A model generated the notes under the pieces. That model saw only the letters and a program-made list of their open reading frames with translations, made no database searches and was not told where the DNA came from. The position numbers and the translations under genes are program-made. This document shows positions 1 through 7,988 of a DNA stretch of 64,000 nucleotides, piece by piece (positions within the stretch are counted from its first letter, which is position 1; each line of letters begins with the position of its first letter). This DNA comes from Desulfovibrio desulfuricans (GTDB lineage: Bacteria; Desulfobacterota; Desulfovibrionia; Desulfovibrionales; Desulfovibrionaceae): NCBI RefSeq assembly GCF_004801255.1, contig NZ_CP036295.1, positions 124,001-188,000 of the forward strand, given 5' to 3'.

Positions 1-879
1 GTCCAGCTCTTCGCGTACGATGCGCTCGTCGCTTTCAAGGGCCGCGAGGGCGTCCTCCACCAGGGCTTCGTCCACGCCCAGCTGAGCGCAGACGGCCTCG
101 GTCAGTTCGGCCTGCGGCAGGTAGACGTTGCCGTCGTCGGTGGACTTTTGCAGCACGTAGAGCGTGCCCGCCTGAATGCGCAGGGGGTTGTCGTGCTCAA
201 AACCGAGCTTGGCGGCGGCCGCGTCGGCGGTGACAAAGCCGATGCCGTGGATGTCCATGGCGAGGCGATAGGGGTTTTCGCGCACGATGGCGAGGGCCTC
301 AGCCCCGTAGGCGCGATAGATGCGTACGGCGTAGGCCGGAGTAATGCCGTGGGGCTGCAAAAAGAGCAGCAGATCGCGCATGCCCCGGTGTTCCGCCCAC
401 GAAGTGCGGATGCGGTCAAGGCTCTTGCTGCCTACGCCGCGTACCTTGAGCAGGCGTTCGGGCTCCTCGTCGAGGATGCGGATGGTGTCTGTGCCAAACG
501 TTTCGACAATGCGTCCGGCCATCTCTTCGCCAACGCCCTTGATGAGCCCTGAGGCGAGATAAAGGCGAAGTCCCTCGCTGGTGGCGGGGAGAATTTCTTC
601 GGAGTTCTGAAACTCGATCTGACGGCCAAACCGGGGGTTGTTGACCCAGCGCCCGGAAATTTTGAGCTGTACGCCAGCCTGGGGGCTGACCATATGCCCG
701 ATGCACGAAACCGGGTCGCGCGGGCGGGTAAGGCCCGCGTTGCCGCCGCCGCTGCTGACGCTGGCGGGCAGTAGGCGCAGTACGGTGTAGCCGTTTTCTT
801 CGTTGTGAAAAACGACGCGCTCAACAGTGCCTGTAAGTTCAACGGCGTCAGGATGCTGCAAAAGGGGCAGGTTGTTCAT
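1..879 (-). CDS. recD2: ATP-dependent DNA helicase RecD2, N-terminal part (runs off the window)
   Basis: This is the first 293 codons of a RecD2-type superfamily 1B helicase, a 5'-3' DNA unwinding enzyme that works without RecBC. The visible part holds the family's N-terminal region: an OB-like segment (about residues 15-95, with VERVVFHNEENGYTVLRL), then helix-hairpin-helix repeats near residues 109-128 (LIKGVGEEMAGRIVETFG), 142-160 (LLKVRGVGSKSLDRI) and 205-225 (IHGIGFVTADAAAAKLGF). The Walker A and later helicase motifs must lie outside the window. The ATG at 879 overlaps the stop of the upstream Cdd1-like gene by 4 bases, which fixes the start and suggests coupled translation. RecD of RecBCD lacks this N-terminal layout, so RecD2 is the better call. 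Confidence 0.9.
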   Translation of the reverse strand, partial: MNNLPLLQHPDAVELTGTVERVVFHNEENGYTVLRLLPASVSSGGGNAGLTRPRDPVSCIGHMVSPQAGVQLKISGRWVNNPRFGRQIEFQNSEEILPATSEGLRLYLASGLIKGVGEEMAGRIVETFGTDTIRILDEEPERLLKVRGVGSKSLDRIRTSWAEHRGMRDLLLFLQPHGITPAYAVRIYRAYGAEALAIVRENPYRLAMDIHGIGFVTADAAAAKLGFEHDNPLRIQAGTLYVLQKSTDDGNVYLPQAELTEAVCAQLGVDEALVEDALAALESDERIVREELD

Positions 880-1187
880 GGGCGCGGATTGCTCTTGTTG
901 GCGGGGCTTGCGGCGGCCTTGCGCTGGCGCGACCACCAGAACCAGTTGCACTGTTCGTACGGCAGCTGGGGGTTTTGGGCCTGGGCCACGGCGCAGCAAA
1001 ACACGTCCAGGCAGCATATATCAACGGCTTGCCCCTTGATGCGGCACAGGTCGTTGTACAGGGCCTGCGGGTCGCGGCGGGCCAGGTCGCGCACATCTGC
1101 AACCCCAAGCAGGCGCAGGTCTTCAAGTGTGGCCGGGCCTACGGAGCGCAGCGCGCCAAGCGGGCGGGCGTCCGTATTTTTGTTCAC
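876..1187 (-). CDS. Cdd1-like helix-hairpin-helix protein (Pathogenicity locus family)
   Basis: A 103-residue protein that fits the Cdd1/Pathogenicity locus family of small HhH-type proteins. Residues about 14-35 form an HhH-like unit (LRSVGPATLEDLRLLGV), followed by the family block RRDPQALYNDLCRIKG and a C-terminal stretch rich in Cys (DICCLDVFCCAVAQAQ). The start is GTG at 1187, overlapping the aroC stop (GTGA), and its own stop overlaps the recD2 start (ATGA). The gene is therefore wedged between aroC and recD2 with 4-base overlaps on both sides. No enzymatic activity is known for the family. Nucleic-acid binding is an inference from the HhH fold and from its coupling to a helicase gene. 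Confidence 0.75.
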   Translation of the reverse strand: MNKNTDARPLGALRSVGPATLEDLRLLGVADVRDLARRDPQALYNDLCRIKGQAVDICCLDVFCCAVAQAQNPQLPYEQCNWFWWSRQRKAAASPANKSNPRP

Positions 1188-2281
1188 AGGCCAAGCCCCA
1201 TGCGTTGCTGCAGCAGCAGGGCGTCGGCCAGCGCCAGGGCCGTCATGGCTTCCATCACCGGCACAACGCGCGGTATGGCCGCAAGGTCGTGCCGTCCGCC
1301 AATGAGTACGGAGGCTGCGTTGCCCTCTTTGTCCACGGTTTGCTGGGTGACGGCAATGGAGGCGATGGGTTTGACGGCGGCGTGCATGACAATGGTCTGC
1401 CCGCTGGAGATGCCGCCCAGTATGCCGCCCGCGTGGTTGGAGGCAAAGGCGGCCTTGCCGGGCTGCGGCGGATCTGCGGGCAGCAGCGGGTCGTTGTTTT
1501 GCGAGCCGTGCAGTTTGGCCGCGCCAAAGCCCTCGCCGACGGAAAATCCCTTGACCGCGCCAATGCTCATGATGGCGTGGGCCAGCACGGCCTCGAGCTT
1601 GTCAAAAACGGGTTCGCCAAGGCCTGCGGGCACATTGCGGGCCTCGATGCGCACAATGCCGCCCAGGGTGTCGCCAGCCTTGCGGGCGGCCAGCACCACC
1701 TGGTCCCACAGCTGGGGCATGGCCTCGGTTGCGGCGCAATAGGGGCGGTTGCGGGCGTTTTCCAGATCAAGGGAGGCCCAGTCCTGCACGGCTGTGCCGC
1801 CCAGCTCCACGCAGGCAGCCAGGATCTTTACGCCGCGCCGTTCAAGTATCTTGCGGGCAATAACGCCGCCAGCCACGCGGGCGGCGGTTTCGCGACCGGA
1901 GGAGCGGCCCCCGCCCCGGTGGTCCCGTATGCCGTTGTATTTCTGAAAATAGCCCCAGTCCGCATGCCCTGGGCGAAAGATTTCGGCCAGATTGCCGTAG
2001 TCGTGCGAGCGCTGGTCTTCGTTGGCGATGTAAAAGGCAATGGACGTGCCGGTGGTCACGCCTTCGTACACGCCGGAGAGCAGGCGCACGGCGTCAGATT
2101 CCTTGCGCTTGGTGGCGGTGGGCCCCTGACCGGGTTTGCGGCGGTCAAGCTCGGCCTGGATGTCGGCCTCTGTCAGCTGCAGGCCTGCGGGGCAGCCGTC
2201 AATGACGCCGCCAAGGCCCACGCCGTGAGATTCGCCGAATGTCGTCAGTCGCAGAGCCTGTCCAAATGTATTGCCAGCCAT
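1184..2281 (-). CDS. aroC: Chorismate synthase
   Basis: Chorismate synthase (365 residues, usual length) carries out the last shikimate-pathway step, converting 5-enolpyruvylshikimate-3-phosphate to chorismate with reduced FMN. Family signatures are intact: TTFGESHGVGLGGVIDGCP at the N-terminus, RPGHADWGYFQKY near residue 105, RGGGRSSGRETAARVAGG near residue 125, and a conserved FMN-binding C-terminal region. A GAGG ribosome binding site lies about 8 bases before the ATG at 2281. It heads a tightly overlapping set, aroC, the Cdd1-like gene and recD2, so the helicase is probably expressed from the aroC promoter. There is no other aromatic biosynthesis gene beside it. Confidence 0.97.
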   Translation of the reverse strand: MAGNTFGQALRLTTFGESHGVGLGGVIDGCPAGLQLTEADIQAELDRRKPGQGPTATKRKESDAVRLLSGVYEGVTTGTSIAFYIANEDQRSHDYGNLAEIFRPGHADWGYFQKYNGIRDHRGGGRSSGRETAARVAGGVIARKILERRGVKILAACVELGGTAVQDWASLDLENARNRPYCAATEAMPQLWDQVVLAARKAGDTLGGIVRIEARNVPAGLGEPVFDKLEAVLAHAIMSIGAVKGFSVGEGFGAAKLHGSQNNDPLLPADPPQPGKAAFASNHAGGILGGISSGQTIVMHAAVKPIASIAVTQQTVDKEGNAASVLIGGRHDLAAIPRVVPVMEAMTALALADALLLQQRMGLGL

Positions 2282-2626
2282 GTGCTACCTCGCCTTCACT
2301 ACAGCATTTTAAGACGCAGCGTCAGCGCGTGCATCTCTGTGGCGGGCGTCCGCTCGCGTGGTCGCCGGAGCGGTTTCAGGGTGAAATTGCCCGAGAGCCG
2401 CGCCAGGGTGCGCGTCCAAGTGCTTCAGTATAGGCAAGGCCGGGACGGCTTGCAACTCGCACGGGCCGGATAGTTTGCCGTCGCCCGCCGGGCGGGCGTA
2501 TGGAGGCGCGGCAGACAAGGCGGAAAAGCTGCGGCAGTGTGGCAAAGAGGCGGAAGAAACGGCAACGGGGCAGGGATCGGCCCAATGGGTGATCCCTGCC
2601 CCGCGCCAGTGAATTGGCCGGAGGTG
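2282..2626. other. Intergenic region between metK and aroC
   Basis: No gene is convincing in these 345 bases. The metK-proximal end carries a strong terminator hairpin (2567-2602). The aroC-proximal end holds its ribosome binding site. The GC-rich middle has open frames on the minus strand but no ribosome binding site or recognisable protein in them. A promoter for aroC is expected here, but I could not pick one out. Confidence 0.5.
2567..2602 (-). terminator. Intrinsic terminator of metK
   Basis: A perfect 12-base inverted repeat (GGGGCAGGGATC / GATCCCTGCCCC) with a 12-base loop lies 25 bases after the metK stop. On the minus strand it is followed by a moderately T-rich stretch (GTTTCTTCC), so termination is likely but the T tract is not ideal. 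Confidence 0.7.
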
Positions 2627-3799
2627 TTAGACCTTGGCGGCGGTGCGCAGGTCGGCCACGGCGTCGGTTTTTTCCCAGCTGAATTCGGGCAGCTCGCGGC
2701 CAAAGTGGCCGTAGCACGAAGACTTCTGGTAGATCGGGCGCTTGAGGTCAAGACGCTTGCTGATGAAGTAGGGGCGCAAGTCAAAGACGTCGCGCACGGC
2801 CTTGGTCAGCATCTCGTCAGAAAGTTCGCTGGTGCCCTGCGAGGAGACAAGCACGCTGACGGGTTGGGCCACGCCGATGCAATAGGCGATCTGCACTTCG
2901 CACACTGGGGCGAGGCCCGCGGCAACCACGTTTTTGGCAATGTAGCGGCCCATGTACGCGCCGGAACGGTCAACCTTGGAGGGATCCTTGCCGGAAAAAG
3001 CGCCGCCGCCGTGGTGGCCGCTGCCGCCGTAGGTATCCTGGATGATCTTGCGGCCGGTAAGGCCGCAGTCGCCCATGGGGCCGCCAACCACAAACCGGCC
3101 CGTGGTGTTGATGAAAATTTCGCAGGCTTTTTCATCAAAATAGCCGGAGGGCTCCAGAATGGGGCGGATGACGTGTTTTTTTACGGCTTCGACCACATCA
3201 GCCTGGCTGGCGCTGGCAGCGTGCTGGGTAGAAACCACCACGTTGTTGATGCGCACGGGCTTGCCGTCCTGATATTCAAAAGAAACCTGGGTCTTGCCGT
3301 CGGGACGGAAAAAGTTCACCGTGCCGTCCTTGCGCACCTTGGCCAGCTGCTGCGAGAGCTGATGCGCCCAGTAGATGGGGGCGGGCATAAGGGTGGAGGT
3401 CTCGTTGCAGGCAAAGCCAAACATCATGCCCTGGTCGCCCGCGCCCTGATCTTCGGGCTTTTCGCGCAGCACGCCTTGCGCGATGTCGGGCGACTGGTGG
3501 CCGATGGCGTTGATAACGGCGCAGGTCTGCCAGTCAAAGCCCATATCGGAGCTGTTGTAGCCGATGCCCTTGATGGTTTCGCGCACAACATGGGGCAGGT
3601 CGGCGTAACCGCTGGTGGTGATTTCGCCTGCGATAACGGCCATGCCGGTGGTCACCAGAGTCTCGCACGCCACGTGGGCGTTGGCGTCCTGCGCCAGCAG
3701 CGTATCAAGGATGGCGTCCGAGATCTGGTCGGCAACCTTGTCGGGGTGGCCTTCCGTGACAGATTCTGAAGTGAAATAATACCTGCCCTTGGTTTGCAT
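2627..3799 (-). CDS. metK: S-adenosylmethionine synthase
   Basis: Methionine adenosyltransferase (390 residues) makes S-adenosylmethionine from methionine and ATP in the cytoplasm. Signatures seen: [19 protein letters not shown] at the N-terminus (with the GHPDK motif), [16 protein letters not shown] in the middle (methionine and ATP site), and the glycine-rich P-loop-like [19 protein letters not shown] in the C-terminal half. The ATG at 3799 follows an AAGGAG ribosome binding site. It sits 39 bases after panC on the same strand and ends in a strong hairpin, so panC-metK is probably one transcript. No SAM riboswitch is apparent in the short gap. SAM made here would feed the methyltransferases and radical-SAM RimO in this window, and polyamine synthesis in some species. 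Confidence 0.98.
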   Translation of the reverse strand: MQTKGRYYFTSESVTEGHPDKVADQISDAILDTLLAQDANAHVACETLVTTGMAVIAGEITTSGYADLPHVVRETIKGIGYNSSDMGFDWQTCAVINAIGHQSPDIAQGVLREKPEDQGAGDQGMMFGFACNETSTLMPAPIYWAHQLSQQLAKVRKDGTVNFFRPDGKTQVSFEYQDGKPVRINNVVVSTQHAASASQADVVEAVKKHVIRPILEPSGYFDEKACEIFINTTGRFVVGGPMGDCGLTGRKIIQDTYGGSGHHGGGAFSGKDPSKVDRSGAYMGRYIAKNVVAAGLAPVCEVQIAYCIGVAQPVSVLVSSQGTSELSDEMLTKAVRDVFDLRPYFISKRLDLKRPIYQKSSCYGHFGRELPEFSWEKTDAVADLRTAAKV

Positions 3800-3838
3800 A
3801 TGATTCTCCTTGGGCGCTCGCGTCAGTGCGGCGCGGGT

Positions 3839-4687
3839 TTATGAACGCAGCAGTATGTTGTCGATAAGCCGGGCTTTACCCATGCGCACCGCGCAGGCCA
3901 TAAGCGCAGGGCCATCGACCTCGCTGAGCGGCGTTATGGATTCCGGGTGGACAATACTGAGGTAGTCCAGCCGCCCCATGGGCAAAAATTCCGCCCAGCG
4001 GCGCAGCACTGTTTCACGCAGCAGCTTGACGCTGGTTTCGCCGCTTTGCGCCAGCTTCTGGGCGTAGAGAAGGGCTTTGCGGATTTCGGGGGCGTGGGCG
4101 CGTTCTTCGGCCGAAAGGTAGACGTTGCGCGAGGATAGCGCGAGCCCGTCTGCTTCGCGTACGGTTTCGCGGGTCTCGATGCGCACGGGCACATCAAGGT
4201 CGCGGACCATGCGGCGTAGGATGGCCTGCTGCTGCCAGTCTTTTTGCCCAAATACGGCCACGTCCGCGCCGGTAAGCATAAACAGCTTGAGCACCACGGT
4301 GCATACGCCCCTGAAATGCACAGGCCGCGACAGGCCGCACAGACCGCGTGAAAGTTCGGGCACTTCCACCCATGTAGCGTGGTCAGGCGCGTACATGGCG
4401 CCGGGTTGGGGCATAAAGAGGATGTCCGCGCCCTGGCTGCGTGCGATTTCAGTATCTCGCTCGGTGTTGCGGGGGTATGCGTCCAGATCCTCGCCGGGGC
4501 CGAACTGGGTAGGGTTGACAAAAAGGCTCACCACCAGCCGTTTGGCCAGGGTGCGCCCGTGGGCCATGAGGTCTTCATGTCCCTGATGGTAATAGCCCAT
4601 GGTAGGAACCAGAGCGATGTCGTCGCCAGCTCTGTGCCAAGCCTTGCATTGGGCCGCCAGTTCTTGGGGATTTGTTAATATCTGCAT
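3839..4687 (-). CDS. panC: Pantothenate synthetase
   Basis: Pantoate-beta-alanine ligase (282 residues) condenses pantoate and beta-alanine using ATP, the last step to pantothenate and so to coenzyme A. The class I cytidylyltransferase-like signature HxGH is present as YHQGHEDL after VPTMGYYH, along with SLFVNPTQFGPGEDLDAYPR, FGQKDWQQ and the KMSKS-like LSSRNVYL region. Full length. The ATG at 4687 has no clear Shine-Dalgarno sequence. The partner gene panB (ketopantoate hydroxymethyltransferase) is in the same window but far away, at 52706-53539, beside speB. No panD is visible. It is likely cotranscribed with metK downstream. Confidence 0.96.
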   Translation of the reverse strand: MQILTNPQELAAQCKAWHRAGDDIALVPTMGYYHQGHEDLMAHGRTLAKRLVVSLFVNPTQFGPGEDLDAYPRNTERDTEIARSQGADILFMPQPGAMYAPDHATWVEVPELSRGLCGLSRPVHFRGVCTVVLKLFMLTGADVAVFGQKDWQQQAILRRMVRDLDVPVRIETRETVREADGLALSSRNVYLSAEERAHAPEIRKALLYAQKLAQSGETSVKLLRETVLRRWAEFLPMGRLDYLSIVHPESITPLSEVDGPALMACAVRMGKARLIDNILLRS

Positions 4688-4839
4688 ATCAAGGTATTGT
4701 GATATTGTTTATGGAGCAACATATATACACGCGAGCCGTCAGCTTGTAAAGATTCCGCCCAGGCAAAGAAACAGAGCCGCGCGCTGGGGATGCTTGACCC
4801 TGCCTGCCGCTGTGGGCATAACAGCCGATGGGGGTATAT

Positions 4840-5409
4840 ATGCTGAAACCGTTTTACCAGGGCAAGTTGGATACATTCTGCGCCATCTATGCAGTGCTCA
4901 ACGGCCTGCGTTTGACCCACAGCATCCGCGTGCTCAAGGCTCGCGACATCCTCAACGAAACTCTGATGGGCCTTGCAGCATCGCCGGAGGCCTTCCGCGC
5001 CGTGCTGGAGCAGGAAACAGACTACTGCAGCCTGGTGGACGGCATGCTGCGCATACAGGGCAGGGCTTTTCCCCTTGAGGTACGCCAGCCGTTTACAGAC
5101 GATGACGATCCATCTGTGGAGCAGGTCTGGGATTGCTGCCGTACATGGCTTGCGCCGGGCAGCGGCCGCGCCGTGATCTTTCGTTTTTTGCGCCACCTCA
5201 CCCTGGACGGCCCGCCGGTAAACCGCCACTGGACCACAGCAGACGCGCTTGCGGGCGACGTGCTGCATCTGTTTGACTGCAGCCACGAGGCCGAGGCTAT
5301 CCTGAATGTACGGAAGGACAGCTTTGTGACCCGTGCGGACGACATCTGCGAGGGCAAGCTGCTGCATATCCAGCCCTACACCATTCGTTTGCTGCGTCTG
5401 CCGCTGTAA
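4840..5409 (+). CDS. Unknown protein, possibly with a papain-like (C39-type) fold
   Basis: A 189-residue soluble protein with no signal peptide that I do not recognise by name. Its start region, FYQGKLDTFCAIYAVLNGL, resembles the Gln/Cys segment of papain-like and C39-type cysteine peptidases (Q7 and C14 here). A later segment, NRHWTTADALAGDVLHLFDC, has the spacing expected of the catalytic His (H130) and Asp (D146). This is pattern matching only. The ATG at 4840 is chosen because GGGGG lies 5 bases upstream; an in-frame ATG at 4828 has no ribosome binding site. It is divergent from panC and convergent with the EAL gene, so it is probably a single-gene unit. Confidence 0.6.
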   Translation: MLKPFYQGKLDTFCAIYAVLNGLRLTHSIRVLKARDILNETLMGLAASPEAFRAVLEQETDYCSLVDGMLRIQGRAFPLEVRQPFTDDDDPSVEQVWDCCRTWLAPGSGRAVIFRFLRHLTLDGPPVNRHWTTADALAGDVLHLFDCSHEAEAILNVRKDSFVTRADDICEGKLLHIQPYTIRLLRLPL

Positions 5410-5497
5410 GAAATTACGCAAACCTGATGGGGCGGGCCTGCGCCGGATTTGGCCTGGTTTTTGCGGCGCGCCCGGTGCCCATGCCCTCGCTGCCGCC

Positions 5498-5519
5498 AAA
5501 AAAAGCCCCTTGCGGGGCC
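5498..5519 (-). terminator. Intrinsic terminator of the EAL gene
   Basis: On the minus strand the stem GCCCC / GGGGC with a small loop is followed directly by seven T residues, about 55 bases after the stop of the EAL-domain gene. This is a standard intrinsic terminator. Confidence 0.85.
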
Positions 5520-5571
5520 GTGCGGTTGCTGCTTTGGCGGGGTAAAGGGGCGCGGGGCGGCCCCGGTACAA

Positions 5572-7815
5572 TCAGTATTCCCTGGGGGGGGCTTCGTTGC
5601 TGATGGGCAGGCCCAGGCGCACGGCGTCTGCCTTTAGCTGCGGGTGCACCCAGAAGGCCTTTTCCTGCACAAAACTGAGCACTTCAAACTCCGCAGTATC
5701 CACCGGGCGGGAATAATAGAAGCCCTGCGCGCAGTTGCAGCCGCTGTTGAGCAAAAAGCGGGCGTGCTCCTTGGTTTCCACGCCTTCGGCCACAATGGAC
5801 ATGTCCAGGTCGCGGGCCAAGGCAATGGTGTCGCGGGCCACAATCTGACCGCGCTGATTGTTTATGCCGTCGCTGATAAAGGCCCGGTCGAGCTTGACCA
5901 CGCTGAACGGCAGGTCGCGCAGCGTGCTCAGGGACGAATAACCAGTGCCAAAGTCGTCCATGGAAAAAACAAAGCCCGCAGCCCGCAACTCGTTCATGAT
6001 CCGTATCAGGCGCGGCTCGTTGGCAAAAAACGCGCTTTCGGTCAGTTCCAGCTCCAGCATGTGACGCGGCAGGTTGTACTTGTTCAGGAGGCTGACAAGC
6101 TTGTTTGGCAGGTCGTCGTCATTAAAGTGCAGGCGCGACATGTTTACCGAAATGGGCGTGGGATCGTACTTTTTGTCCAGCCATGTGCGCAGTATCTGGC
6201 AGGTCTGGTCCCAGATGTGGGAATCGAGACGCACAATAAAACCGTTGCGCTCAAAAAGCGGAATAAACCGACCGGGCAGAATGAGCCCGTCAGTGGGATG
6301 CTGCCAGCGCACCAGGGCTTCGGCCCCCACAATGCGGCCGCTCGATATCTGCACCTTGGGCTGCAAAAAAAGCCGGAACTGGCCTTTTTCCAGCGCCTCG
6401 TACATCTGGTCGGTGATATAGCTCTCGTCGTGCAGCTTTTTGCGCAGCGCTTCATCATAGAAGGCAAAATTGACAATGTCGCTGCCCTTGACGGTTTTTT
6501 GCGCCAGATAGGCCCAGTCGCACAGAATGTGGGCTGGCGTGCGGGGATTTTCCACCGGGCAGATGCCAAAAAACAGTTTGACCCTGAAGGTGTCCGAGTA
6601 ATGCTCAAGGCGTAGCGATAACGCCTGAACAAACTGCAGCGCACGTTCTGAGCCGCCAGCAAGGCATACGGCAAAAACGTCGGCGGTAAGCCGTGCAAAA
6701 ACCTCTTTTTCGGGGGTAAGGCGCTGGCGCACAAGGCGGGCTATGCCCCGCAGCAGGCGGTTGCCTTCTTCCAGACCAAAGGATTCGTTGATGCCCTTGA
6801 ACCCGGCCACGTCAAAACGCAGTATGCAGTACTGCTCGTGAGCCCGGTTTTTTACGAGCTTGTCGATTTTTTCAAAAAACGTCTGGGTGTTGTATGCGCC
6901 GGTGAGGGGGTCGTGCTCCGCCCGCAGACGCAGGGCCTGCTCGCTGCGCGTGGACGCGTCCACATCGTTGAGCGTGCCTATGTAGCGATCGTTTGATTCT
7001 CCGTCGTCAAGTTTGGTGTAGGTGACCTTGCACCAGATGTACTGGCCGTCGCGGCGGCGCAGGCGAACGTTTATCTCGCCAGACCGGATGCCCAGGGCCA
7101 GACGCGCCAGACAGGTGTCAAAGGGCTCCATGTCGCCGGCATAGAGAACGTCGTCCTCGCGCCAGACATCAAAGGGATTGCGCCCGTCATAGTCGCCAGC
7201 CAGCATCTCGGGTATGCGCGGGCTCAGGTAGGTAAGGTCTTTGCCGCGCCACTCAAATACAAGGGTGCGGGTGTGGTCGACCACAGCCTTGTAGCGCAGC
7301 GCGTCAAGCTTTTGCTGCAAGAGATGTTCGTTGTCGTGCCCCATCTCGTCAGTGTCGTGCCTGCTTTGCATATCTTCGGTGCAGACAAGGTACATTTGTC
7401 CTTCGCCGTGTCGCAGCGCGGCAAAGGCAATGATGCGCACCCAGCGGTACGAGCCGTCCAGGGCTTTTTGGCGAAGATCCTGAGCCGCAAAGGCGGGCGT
7501 GCCCGCCAGGCGTTTTTGCAGGCCCTGGGCGGAAAAAAAGCTGGCAAAAAGCCCGGCGTCTTCGGGGTGCACCCGCGCGGCAACGTCCGCCCGTATTTTT
7601 TCAGAAAGCTGCAACGCAGGATCCGCAGGGGCAAAATGGGCAGGATTGTGGTAGATATTGCTAAAAATATCAGTTTCAAAATCAATGAGGCTGATGTCGT
7701 CATAGTGGCTTTGCAGCGCTGCGATCGGATAAATCTTCCCCGCATCTTCCACAGACTGTCCGCCATCTGTCGCAATGGCTGAAGTGGCAATATTTGCAGG
7801 GGAAAGTATTTTCAT
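5572..7815 (-). CDS. PAS-GGDEF-EAL protein, predicted c-di-GMP phosphodiesterase
   Basis: A 747-residue cytoplasmic signalling protein. The N-terminal 300 residues look like two PAS-type sensor units (the second around LVFEWRGKDLTYLSPRIPEML), followed by a GGDEF domain starting at HDPLTGAYN and an EAL domain. The GGDEF active-site loop is replaced by LTADV (about residues 376-380), so cyclase activity is not expected. The EAL domain keeps its catalytic set: EAL at 499, SVNMS near 557, ELTES near 588, DDFGTGYSS at 620-628, VVKLDR with Lys 641 and EGVET at 677. It should therefore hydrolyse c-di-GMP. The ATG at 7815 follows AAGGCGG; 66 in-frame codons before it are composition-poor and overlap the divergent rimO region. 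A TATAAT box (7867-7872) lies about 50 bases upstream. Confidence 0.9.
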   Translation of the reverse strand: MKILSPANIATSAIATDGGQSVEDAGKIYPIAALQSHYDDISLIDFETDIFSNIYHNPAHFAPADPALQLSEKIRADVAARVHPEDAGLFASFFSAQGLQKRLAGTPAFAAQDLRQKALDGSYRWVRIIAFAALRHGEGQMYLVCTEDMQSRHDTDEMGHDNEHLLQQKLDALRYKAVVDHTRTLVFEWRGKDLTYLSPRIPEMLAGDYDGRNPFDVWREDDVLYAGDMEPFDTCLARLALGIRSGEINVRLRRRDGQYIWCKVTYTKLDDGESNDRYIGTLNDVDASTRSEQALRLRAEHDPLTGAYNTQTFFEKIDKLVKNRAHEQYCILRFDVAGFKGINESFGLEEGNRLLRGIARLVRQRLTPEKEVFARLTADVFAVCLAGGSERALQFVQALSLRLEHYSDTFRVKLFFGICPVENPRTPAHILCDWAYLAQKTVKGSDIVNFAFYDEALRKKLHDESYITDQMYEALEKGQFRLFLQPKVQISSGRIVGAEALVRWQHPTDGLILPGRFIPLFERNGFIVRLDSHIWDQTCQILRTWLDKKYDPTPISVNMSRLHFNDDDLPNKLVSLLNKYNLPRHMLELELTESAFFANEPRLIRIMNELRAAGFVFSMDDFGTGYSSLSTLRDLPFSVVKLDRAFISDGINNQRGQIVARDTIALARDLDMSIVAEGVETKEHARFLLNSGCNCAQGFYYSRPVDTAEFEVLSFVQEKAFWVHPQLKADAVRLGLPISNEAPPREY

Positions 7816-7866
7816 GTGGTTCCGCCTTGCGGCATTACAATCTGCGAGAGGGGTGTTCAACAACAA

Positions 7867-7872
7867 ATTATA
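7867..7872 (-). promoter_or_regulatory. Possible -10 box of the EAL gene
   Basis: TATAAT on the minus strand, about 52 bases before the EAL-gene ATG. No good -35 hexamer lies at the usual distance, so this is a weak promoter call. Confidence 0.35.
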
Positions 7873-7988
7873 TCTAACACCAGAAGTATCGTTTTGCAAA
7901 TGTTGGCGGTTGCATGGACAGGAGCCGGCCGCGCGGCCCTCTTTGCATGGCGGATGACAATCGGCCCGCCCCTCTGTATTGTGCCCCG

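Noticed and set aside
1127-2473. Long plus-strand open frames opposite aroC, metK and many other minus-strand genes
   Set aside because: They are antisense shadows in GC-rich DNA: low-complexity His/Gly/Arg-rich translations, no ribosome binding sites and no motifs, while the opposite strand has complete known proteins.
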